Of a stretch of 17,813 nucleotides of DNA, positions 1 to 5,478 are shown piece by piece (the first letter of the stretch is position 1; each line of letters starts with the position of its first letter). Source of the stretch: Clostridiaceae bacterium (GTDB taxonomy: Bacteria > Bacillota > Clostridia > Lachnospirales > Lachnospiraceae); contig JAGZXV010000120.1 in the NCBI GenBank assembly GCA_018378255.1, positions 1 through 17,813 of the forward strand. The letters are read 5' to 3'. Made by a program: the position numbers and the translations under genes. The notes beneath the pieces were generated by a model. The model searched no databases, had not been told where the DNA came from, and saw only the letters and a list, made by a program, of their open reading frames with translations.

Positions 1-45
1 CCCTTGTGCAACAGCACCCTGAAGTGCCAGCAATAAACCGCTCAT
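1..45 (-). CDS. ABC importer permease, N-terminal fragment (cut by window edge)
   Basis: Only the first 15 codons are visible: an ATG at 45-43 followed by MSGLLLALQGAVAQG, running off the left edge. A GGAGGG Shine-Dalgarno lies at about 52-57, well placed for this ATG. The residues match the usual opening of the permease partner of DUF534/TrpX-like binding proteins (a short hydrophobic start with the LALQGAVxQG pattern), from memory of the family. The binding-protein gene lies immediately upstream on the same strand, which is the standard order for this importer. Function beyond membrane permease cannot be judged from 15 residues. Confidence 0.72.
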   Translation of the reverse strand, partial: MSGLLLALQGAVAQG

Positions 46-73
46 AAAAACTCCCTCCATTTTCCATCCGTAA

Positions 74-122
74 ATGTCTTACATAAGGGATGACGGTTCC
101 TGCCATCCCTTATGTAAAACAT
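74..122 (-). other. Long hairpin upstream of the permease gene
   Basis: A 14-bp perfect stem, 79-92 (TTACATAAGGGATG) pairing with 104-117, has an 11-nt loop and continues through one mismatch to 74-77/119-122. No T-tract follows it on either strand, so it is not a standard terminator. In minus-strand RNA it ends about 17 nt before the permease Shine-Dalgarno. It could stabilise the mRNA, act as a processing site or be a protein target; this is inference. Confidence 0.6.
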
Positions 123-146
123 CTCATAAAAGGATCTCTTTTGAAT

Positions 147-186
147 AAAAAACCAGATGAATGCCCCTCACCGGGGCATCCACCTG
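147..186 (-). terminator. Rho-independent terminator after the binding-protein gene
   Basis: Read on the minus strand, a 14-bp stem (154-167 with 173-186, including two G-T wobbles) carries a GC-rich core of CCCC/GGGG and a 5-nt loop. It is followed by GTTTTTT (147-152 as A6 on the plus strand). It starts 22 nt after the binding-protein stop codon. Since the permease follows on the same strand, it probably gives partial termination, so that the binding protein is made in excess over the permease. Confidence 0.82.
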
Positions 187-208
187 TACTATCATATCAG
201 ATCTTTGT

Positions 209-1297
209 TTATTTTACAACAGAAGTATCAATTCCCAATGCTGTAGCTGTTTCGTCATTGATCTTCAGCTCACACTTATCCGCCGGAAGATAACCGATCG
301 GAATCTCAGCCGGTGAAACGCCGTCCACCAGAATCTGGATGGCCTGCTGTCCTGCAAGGTATCCCAACTGGTAATAGTCAATGCCGTATGTAGCTAAACC
401 GCCTGCTTCTACCATTCCGCCTTCACCGCAGATGACTGGAATGTTATTATCATTGGCAACCATGCCTACGGTGGCCATGCCTGCTGCGATTACGTTATCC
501 GTAGGAGCATAAACTGCATCCACTTTGCCGATCATGGATTCCACAACGGTCTGGATTTCATTTGAATTGGAAACGGTGTAGTCTTTGTGTTCGATTCCAG
601 CCGCATCCAGGGCTTCTCTCGCCATCTGGGCCTGAATCTCTGAATTGGATTCTGCGGAACAGAACAGGATTCCCACCGTCTTAACATCAGGGATCAACTG
701 CTGAAGCAGGTCGATCTGCTCTTTAACCGGGGTCAAATCAGAAGTACCGGTAACATTACCGCCCGGCGCTTTGTTATCCGCTACCAGGCCTGATTCTGCC
801 GGGTCTGTTACTGCAGTTAAAATAACCGGGATATCGGATGTCAATCCTGCAACGGTCTGAGCCGCTGGAGTAGCGATTGCAAGAATCAAATCGCTGCCGT
901 CATTGACAAGTTTTTCTGCAATTGTCTGGCAGTTGGACTGCTCGCCGGAAGCATTCTGCTGGTCTGCCTCATATTTTACACCGGCCTCGTCCAAAGCTGC
1001 GAAAAAGCCTTCATTTGCGGAATCCAATGCCGCATGCTGTGTTAACTGAAGCACGCCGATTTTAAATGTCTTATCTGTGGCTGCCGCTTCTTTCGGTGCA
1101 TCAGTTTTGCTTTCCTCTGCCTTTGTCTCTTCTTTTGCTGCCTCGGTTTTGGCTTCTGCCGCTTCTGTGGCTGCCGTAGTTGTGGCTGCCGTCTCCGCCT
1201 TGGTGCTGTCAGCCGTCTTACCGCCGCCGCAGGCTGTCATGGAAAGGGCCAGCGCACCGGCAAGTACAAGTGATAATACTTTTGATGTTTTTCTCAT
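209..1297 (-). CDS. ABC transporter substrate-binding lipoprotein (DUF534 / TrpX-like, PF04392 family)
   Basis: A 362-residue secreted lipoprotein that should capture a small solute outside the cell and pass it to the permease downstream. Residues 1-22 are a lipoprotein signal peptide (basic RKTSK, hydrophobic stretch, MTAC with Cys23 as the lipidated residue). Residues about 26-75 are a low-complexity Ala/Glu/Lys/Thr linker. From about 77 (FKIGVLQLTQH) to the end runs the two-lobed periplasmic-binding fold with the family's LTAVTDPAESGLV segment and the GTSDLTPVKEQIDLL region. The start has a GAGGAG ribosome site nine bases upstream. Characterised relatives bind tryptophan or tyrosine in some Firmicutes, but the ligand cannot be read from sequence. 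It is transcribed from a strong promoter at 1372-1400 with a leader of about 68 nt, too short for a T-box. Confidence 0.9.
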   Translation of the reverse strand: MRKTSKVLSLVLAGALALSMTACGGGKTADSTKAETAATTTAATEAAEAKTEAAKEETKAEESKTDAPKEAAATDKTFKIGVLQLTQHAALDSANEGFFAALDEAGVKYEADQQNASGEQSNCQTIAEKLVNDGSDLILAIATPAAQTVAGLTSDIPVILTAVTDPAESGLVADNKAPGGNVTGTSDLTPVKEQIDLLQQLIPDVKTVGILFCSAESNSEIQAQMAREALDAAGIEHKDYTVSNSNEIQTVVESMIGKVDAVYAPTDNVIAAGMATVGMVANDNNIPVICGEGGMVEAGGLATYGIDYYQLGYLAGQQAIQILVDGVSPAEIPIGYLPADKCELKINDETATALGIDTSVVK

Positions 1298-1371
1298 AAT
1301 CCAACTCTCCTCTTTTAATACAAATTCGTTCTCATTTATTCAATCCGCTTTTGAATATTGAACTAATTGGT

Positions 1372-1400
1372 ATCATACTACAAAAATTTGCCACAGTCAA
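1372..1400 (-). promoter_or_regulatory. Promoter of the binding-protein gene
   Basis: On the minus strand, a -35 of TTGACT (1395-1400) and a -10 of TATGAT (1372-1377) are separated by exactly 17 bp, and the bases TAG precede the -10. Transcription should begin near 1365, giving a leader of about 68 nt. This is a close match to the vegetative sigma consensus. Confidence 0.8.
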
Positions 1401-1408
1401 TTTCATTA

Positions 1409-1432
1409 CGTTAAATTCCTATAAATTTAACG
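1409..1432. promoter_or_regulatory. Inverted repeat just upstream of the binding-protein promoter
   Basis: A perfect 9-bp inverted repeat, CGTTAAATT-N6-AATTTAACG, begins 8 bp upstream of the -35 of the minus-strand promoter. This is a typical place for a dimeric activator or for DNA shared by two divergent promoters. The regulator is unknown. Confidence 0.5.
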
Positions 1433-1501
1433 CGATAAAGTTTTTTCTGATGAATCAGACTGCCTTAAATGCCTGATCTGCCTTTTAATAAGACTAAATC
1501 T

Positions 1502-1521
1502 ATATAGGATATAACCTATAT
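1502..1521. promoter_or_regulatory. Inverted repeat upstream of the citXG promoter
   Basis: A perfect 7-bp repeat, ATATAGG-N6-CCTATAT, ends 5 bp before the -35 of the citX promoter. It may be an operator for a dimeric regulator. AT-rich DNA produces short dyads by chance, so confidence is moderate. Confidence 0.4.
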
Positions 1522-1526
1522 TGTAT

Positions 1527-1555
1527 TTGTAAAAACTATCATTACGAATTATAAT
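1527..1555 (+). promoter_or_regulatory. Promoter of citX-citG
   Basis: A -35 of TTGTAA (1527-1532), a 17-bp spacer and a perfect -10 of TATAAT (1550-1555). Transcription should begin near 1562, leaving a leader of about 127 nt before citX. Confidence 0.7.
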
Positions 1556-1558
1556 GAT
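1538..1558. promoter_or_regulatory. Operator-like dyad covering the citX -10 box
   Basis: A perfect 7-bp inverted repeat, ATCATTA-N7-TAATGAT, spans the -10 element. A protein bound here would block polymerase. A second dyad of the same 7-7-7 geometry lies 23 bp downstream. Confidence 0.5.
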
Positions 1559-1560
1559 TG

Positions 1561-1581
1561 ATGTAAAACATCGGTTTACAT
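1561..1581. promoter_or_regulatory. Operator-like dyad at the citX transcription start
   Basis: A perfect 7-bp inverted repeat, ATGTAAA-N7-TTTACAT, sits on the predicted start site. Its centre is 23 bp from the dyad over the -10, about two helical turns. Citrate genes in other Firmicutes are controlled by GntR-type regulators such as CitO, so such a protein is a candidate, but no regulator gene is in the window. Confidence 0.5.
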
Positions 1582-1595
1582 ATTGAAGAAACAAG

Positions 1596-1658
1596 AACTG
1601 CTATCATCAATAAATCTGATTTACTGCCAATTAATTAATTTTATACCTGATAGCAGTT
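1596..1658 (+). other. Long-range stem in the citX leader
   Basis: An 11-bp perfect stem, AACTGCTATCA (1596-1606) with TGATAGCAGTT (1648-1658), closes a 41-nt AT-rich loop. It lies entirely in the predicted 5' leader and ends about 17 nt before the citX ribosome site. It has no true poly-T tail, so terminator function is doubtful. It matches no riboswitch I recognise. Confidence 0.5.
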
Positions 1659-1688
1659 TGTGTTTCATTTCAGGACAAGGAGAATCTT

Positions 1689-2198
1689 ATGGAAGAAGTA
1701 ACCCTAACCGAAATGCTGGATGCCAGGGAACGGAGGGTGTCCATTCAAAATCATCTTCTCACCCGGCATAAACTGCCGCTGATCTGCCTGACCCTTAATA
1801 TTCCGGGACCTGTAAAAGTTTTTTCTAAAATACCGGATGCCTACGAAGAAGGATGCAGACGCATTCGTTTCCTTTTAACTCAAAACCAGTTTCCGGTTAT
1901 CGATTTTATTGAAACAAGAGACAAAACAGGCTATGAAGCATTTTTTTCTATAGATGCCAATGCCTCCGATATAAAAAAAGCCATGGTTTCCATCGAAGAT
2001 CAGGACCGGCTCGGCCGTCTTTTTGATATAGATGTGATTGGAGAAAACGGCATGAAGTTGTCCAGAGAAGAATTCGGACTGCCGCCCCGTCTCTGTCTGC
2101 TCTGCGGCCGCCCGGCCCACGAATGCAGCCGCAGCCGCGCCCATTCCGTTCCTGAGCTGACAAAACAGATTCAAAAAATACTGAATGAAAGGCTTTAA
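1689..2198 (+). CDS. citX: CitX: apo-citrate lyase phosphoribosyl-dephospho-CoA transferase
   Basis: A 169-residue cytoplasmic enzyme that transfers 2'-(5''-triphosphoribosyl)-3'-dephospho-CoA onto a serine of the citrate lyase acyl carrier subunit, giving active holo-enzyme. The sequence lines up along its length with enterobacterial CitX: an N-terminal LDARERRVxxQ segment, PLICLTLNIPGPVK at about 34-47, GRLFDIDVI at about 112-120, and PPRLCLLCGRPAHECSRSRAH at about 135-155 (the family's Cys-rich signature). The start has AGGAG six bases upstream. A longer in-frame-looking start further upstream belongs to another frame and lacks a ribosome site. It is followed after 3 bp by citG, so the two are translated together. 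No citC, citD, citE or citF lies next to it, which is unusual. Confidence 0.93.
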   Translation: MEEVTLTEMLDARERRVSIQNHLLTRHKLPLICLTLNIPGPVKVFSKIPDAYEEGCRRIRFLLTQNQFPVIDFIETRDKTGYEAFFSIDANASDIKKAMVSIEDQDRLGRLFDIDVIGENGMKLSREEFGLPPRLCLLCGRPAHECSRSRAHSVPELTKQIQKILNERL

Positions 2199-2201
2199 TC
2201 C

Positions 2202-3053
2202 ATGACATCTGTCCTCACTTACATCGACACCGCTGCCGTGAAAGCCCTTATGGGGGAGGTCGGAGCCACGCCAAAACCTGGCCTGGTGGACAAACATGAC
2301 AGTGGGGCCCATAAAGATATGTGCTACCACACTTTCGAACTCAGCACCCAGGCCGTTGTTCCCTATATTACAGAGATGGCCCGGGCCGGGCTGATGTGGA
2401 ACGGCTCTCTTCCGGGGCTTTTCGGCCAGATCCGGCCCCTTGGGATAAAGGCTGAACAGGCCATGTTCTCCGCTACAGGAGGCATCAACACCCATAAAGG
2501 AATCATTTTTTCCATGGGCATTATAGCCGCGGCAGCCGGTTTTTATTACACCGGGAATAAGAAATTCGATTCCGAAGCGATTTTGTTGTCCTGCCGGCCG
2601 ATGACCTTTGAAACTCTGGAACAGGATTTTAACCGGATAGACCCCAATCATCCTAAAACCCATGGGGAGAAACTGTATATCCGGTATGGCTGTAAGGGGA
2701 TTCGCGGCGAAGCGCAAAACGGATTCCCGTCTGTCCGGACCATCGGCCTCCCCTGTATCCGCAGATGGGCTGGGGAAACTTCAGACTGCAGCCTCGTATT
2801 CATTCAGATTTTAATGACCCTCATGTCTCAGGTGGAGGATACCAACATCCTGACACGCTCCGATCCTGAGACGCTTTCTTTCGTAAAACGGGAGGCTTCC
2901 AGAATTTTGGAAATCGGAGGTGCATTTACAGAACATGGGATTTCAGAAATAAGAAAGTTGAACCAGGTTTTTATAGAGAAAAATATAAGTCCAGGCGGCT
3001 GTGCGGACCTTTTAGCCATCACAATTTTCTTATGGCTTCTGGAACAATATTAG
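2202..3053 (+). CDS. citG: CitG: triphosphoribosyl-dephospho-CoA synthase
   Basis: A 283-residue cytoplasmic enzyme that joins ATP and 3'-dephospho-CoA to make the prosthetic-group precursor used by CitX. Recognised by TPKPGLVDKHDSGAHKDM at about 23-40, an almost invariant family signature, by the GGINTHKG segment in the middle, and by KGIRGEAQNGFPSVR at about 164-178. The length is close to that of E. coli CitG (about 290). The gene starts 3 bp after the citX stop, with a weak GAAAGG site inside the end of citX, so coupling is likely. In many bacteria citG lies with citC-D-E-F-X; here the pair stands alone, so the apo-enzyme must be encoded elsewhere. The related MdcB of malonate decarboxylase is a less likely identity because citX is adjacent. 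Confidence 0.93.
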   Translation: MTSVLTYIDTAAVKALMGEVGATPKPGLVDKHDSGAHKDMCYHTFELSTQAVVPYITEMARAGLMWNGSLPGLFGQIRPLGIKAEQAMFSATGGINTHKGIIFSMGIIAAAAGFYYTGNKKFDSEAILLSCRPMTFETLEQDFNRIDPNHPKTHGEKLYIRYGCKGIRGEAQNGFPSVRTIGLPCIRRWAGETSDCSLVFIQILMTLMSQVEDTNILTRSDPETLSFVKREASRILEIGGAFTEHGISEIRKLNQVFIEKNISPGGCADLLAITIFLWLLEQY

Positions 3054-3057
3054 CCAA

Positions 3058-3110
3058 ATACCCCGAGGCGTGTTGCTAAACCGATAAGAGTTTTGCAGGC
3101 CTCAGGGTAT
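3058..3110 (+). other. Extended hairpin between citG and the PsiE-family gene
   Basis: A 12-bp stem with one mismatch, ATACCCCGAGGC (3058-3069) with GCCTCAGGGTAT (3099-3110), encloses a second imperfect stem, GCTAAAC with GTTTTGC. No T-run follows, so a strong terminator is unlikely. It may moderate readthrough or protect the citXG message end. Confidence 0.5.
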
Positions 3111-3133
3111 CTTATGGGGAATGAGAGGATATT

Positions 3134-3535
3134 ATGAAACCTTCACAAGATTGTAAAGTATCTAAACTGCATCAATTTATCTTTCAGACAGCCCAGTATT
3201 TTGAAATTCTGATCGCCATATCAGTCATTATCGGACTTCTGATCACCTTAACCACTCTTCCTCGTGAGATGGCGACACTTTACGCCGGCGGCGGATTCAA
3301 CAACTTTCTCAAAGCCACCTTTAACATTATCATCGGAATCGAGCTGTTAAAAATGCTTTGCCGCCACGATCTGGATTCCGTGGTGGAAGTGCTGCTATTT
3401 GCCGTGGCGAGAAGCATTATCGTTGAGCATATGCCGATATTAGAAACGCTTCTGGGCATTCTGGCAATTGCAATTCTGTTTCTGGTCCGTAAATTCCTCT
3501 TTGTATCCGCACTTGATAAGACGGATAACGGATGA
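3134..3535 (+). CDS. PsiE-family membrane protein
   Basis: A 133-residue protein with four predicted transmembrane segments (about 20-42, 57-75, 81-95, 102-118). The pattern of a conserved AxARSIIVEH element (about 90-99) between hydrophobic helices is that of the phosphate-starvation-inducible PsiE family, whose biochemical role is unknown. A GAGAGG site lies five bases before the ATG. It follows citG by 80 bp on the same strand with a hairpin but no clear promoter between, so readthrough from citXG is possible. It converges with the permease gene at 3593, and no terminator was seen in the 57-bp gap. The family call is good; any link with citrate or phosphate is inference. Confidence 0.8.
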   Translation: MKPSQDCKVSKLHQFIFQTAQYFEILIAISVIIGLLITLTTLPREMATLYAGGGFNNFLKATFNIIIGIELLKMLCRHDLDSVVEVLLFAVARSIIVEHMPILETLLGILAIAILFLVRKFLFVSALDKTDNG

Positions 3536-3592
3536 TGCCGGTCTGCCTCAGCATATTCTGTGTTCAGGGATTTTTCCGCTCAATACATATTT

Positions 3593-4771
3593 CTATTCAC
3601 TTCTCAAAGCATCAATCGGATTTAACCTGGCGGCCCTTTTCGCCGGCATATATCCAAACAACAGTCCAATGCCAACGGAAACGCTGAACGATACCAGCAC
3701 CGCCGAAGTAGTCGGCGTCGCATTTAACCCGGCCGCAGCCCCCACCGTCGTGGTGGCCACACTGCCTAAAATAATTCCGATCAGCCCTCCTATGGAGCTG
3801 GTCACAGCGGCTTCTATGACAAACTGCTGCATAATTACCCCTGTTTCCGCCCCCAGTGCCTTGCGTATGCCGATCTCCCTGGTGCGCTCCGTTACCGACA
3901 CCAGCATAATATTCATGACCCCGACACCGGCAACCAGTAACGAAATCCCGGCAATTCCTCCAAGTCCTGCTGAGACCATGGCAATCATGGAATTCAAAGA
4001 ATCCAGCAGTTCACTCATAGCGGTAACCGAATATAAATCATCGTCTTTAAATACCTCATACAGATAATCTTCCAGCTTCTTTTTTGCCGTATCGGCATTT
4101 TTTATATCCGTTATTGTAAAGGTATAGTTGTTAATCACGGCATTTCTGCTGAGTTTTACGGCACAGCTGTAAGGCATCCACACAAAATCGTCGGCTCCGC
4201 CTTCCTTCAGGCTGTCTTCGTCCTGTCTCTTAACAATTCCCACAATCCGGTATGCATAACCGCCGATTTTTAACGTCTGATCCAATGCCTTTTCCGGGCT
4301 TCCATACAACTCGCTGGCCGTATAGTAACCAGCCACACAAACCTTTTGACGGGAAATGATATCGGAATACTGGATATTGCGCCCTGATTCCAGCTCGTAA
4401 TCCTTAATATCCAGATATTCTTCACTCACGCCGCTTATGCTGGTTGAGGTCAGGGAATCGCTGCCATGCTTGATCGTAGTGGATACAGAAACCATAGGCG
4501 TCATATGGTCAAATACATCTGAATTTTTCTCCAGAAATGCGTACATATCATTTTCCGAAACAGACCTGGAAGAAAGGTTCGTCACTCTCACAGTGATCTG
4601 GTTTGTGCCCATGCTCGCAAAACTTTCAGTCATATAGGACATGTAGGCATTGACCAGGCTGACTAATATAATAACGGATGCAACGCCAATAATAATACCT
4701 AACATGGTCAGGAAGGAGCGCATTTTGTTGCTCCATATGCTCTTTAATGCCAGTTTAAATGATTGCAGCAT
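3593..4771 (-). CDS. MacB/FtsX-like ABC transporter permease
   Basis: A 392-residue membrane protein, the translocation subunit of the export complex in this operon. Layout: an N-terminal helix at about 20-43 after the LKSIWSNKMRSFLTMLGIIIGVAS signature start; an extracytoplasmic MacB-type core domain at about 50-255; then three helices at about 265-292, 315-345 and 355-377. The segment TERTREIGIRKALGA (about 294-308) is the classic FtsX/MacB coupling sequence. Its start overlaps the ATPase gene by 17 bp, so the two are translationally coupled. Type VII ABC proteins of this kind usually move or sense peptides and toxic compounds by mechanotransmission; Bacillus YknZ and SalY-type proteins are close relatives. 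The substrate is not readable. Confidence 0.92.
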   Translation of the reverse strand: MLQSFKLALKSIWSNKMRSFLTMLGIIIGVASVIILVSLVNAYMSYMTESFASMGTNQITVRVTNLSSRSVSENDMYAFLEKNSDVFDHMTPMVSVSTTIKHGSDSLTSTSISGVSEEYLDIKDYELESGRNIQYSDIISRQKVCVAGYYTASELYGSPEKALDQTLKIGGYAYRIVGIVKRQDEDSLKEGGADDFVWMPYSCAVKLSRNAVINNYTFTITDIKNADTAKKKLEDYLYEVFKDDDLYSVTAMSELLDSLNSMIAMVSAGLGGIAGISLLVAGVGVMNIMLVSVTERTREIGIRKALGAETGVIMQQFVIEAAVTSSIGGLIGIILGSVATTTVGAAAGLNATPTTSAVLVSFSVSVGIGLLFGYMPAKRAARLNPIDALRSE

Positions 4772-5462
4772 ATTCTTTCACATCTCCGTCAAAATTGATT
4801 TTCCCATCATGGATCCGGACCACCCGCCTCGCTTCCATTGCGATGGAGCTGTCATGAGTGATCATAATGATTGTATTTCCTTCATCATTCAACTGTTTTA
4901 AAAAGTCCAGCACATCACGGCTGGTTCTGGAATCCAGTGCGCCTGTGGGTTCATCAGCCAATATAAGGGAAGGGTCTCCGGCCAGCGCCCTTGCAATGGA
5001 TACTCTCTGCTGCTGGCCGCCTGATAACTGGTTGGGAAGATTTTTCCACTTTTCAGCCAGGCCGACCCGTTCTAAGGAACGCAGAGCCCTCTCATGGCGT
5101 TCCTCTCTCCCCACTTTTGCATAGAGAAGAGGCAGTTCCACATTTTCCAGCAGATTCAGCTTAGGCAGTAAATTATACTGTTGGAAAATAAAACCGATCA
5201 TGCGGTTTCTGACCCGTGCCAGCTGATTATCCGTCATCTGGTCCACATCCTCCCCTCCCAGCAGATAACTGCCCGATGACGGCACATCCAGCGCTCCTAT
5301 GATATTCATAAGCGTTGACTTTCCACTTCCTGATTTTCCCACAATGGCTACAAACTCGCCTCTGTCAATGGTTAAATCTATGCCGTCATTGGCCCGCACC
5401 TCTTCGGATCCCATCTGGTAAATTTTATAAATGTCTTTAAGCTCGATAAGCGCTTCTGCCAT
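4755..5462 (-). CDS. ABC transporter ATP-binding protein (MacB/LolD/YknY type)
   Basis: A 235-residue cytoplasmic ATPase that powers the permease encoded next. All motifs are intact: Walker A GKSGSGKST at 42-50, Q-loop around QQ 94-95, ABC signature LSGGQQQ at 146-152, Walker B LILADEP at 166-172, the D-loop ALD at 175-177, and the switch histidine H203 in MITHD. The SxxxGxPTGALD-like pattern and short length place it in the MacB/LolD exporter group. AAAGGAG lies eight bases before the ATG. The gene is 16 bp after the adaptor gene and overlaps the permease gene by 17 bp, which strongly supports one transcript and one complex. Confidence 0.95.
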   Translation of the reverse strand: MAEALIELKDIYKIYQMGSEEVRANDGIDLTIDRGEFVAIVGKSGSGKSTLMNIIGALDVPSSGSYLLGGEDVDQMTDNQLARVRNRMIGFIFQQYNLLPKLNLLENVELPLLYAKVGREERHERALRSLERVGLAEKWKNLPNQLSGGQQQRVSIARALAGDPSLILADEPTGALDSRTSRDVLDFLKQLNDEGNTIIMITHDSSIAMEARRVVRIHDGKINFDGDVKEYAAII

Positions 5463-5478
5463 CTAAAACTCTCCTTTG

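Noticed and set aside
1077..1361. Plus-strand open frame rich in Ala, Ser and Val
   Set aside because: It is the antisense of the low-complexity linker of the binding lipoprotein.
1298..1371. T-box leader for a TrpX-like importer
   Set aside because: The promoter is good and leaves only about 68 nt of leader, with no specifier stem or T-box core.
1875..2717. A 280-codon open frame on the minus strand across citX and citG
   Set aside because: It lies opposite two well recognised genes, its translation has no family-like pattern, and it has no fitting ribosome site. It is a shadow of the coding strand.
3536..3592. Terminator between the convergent PsiE-family and permease genes
   Set aside because: Only a 4-bp stem (ATGC/GCAT) was found with no T-run, so none is claimed.
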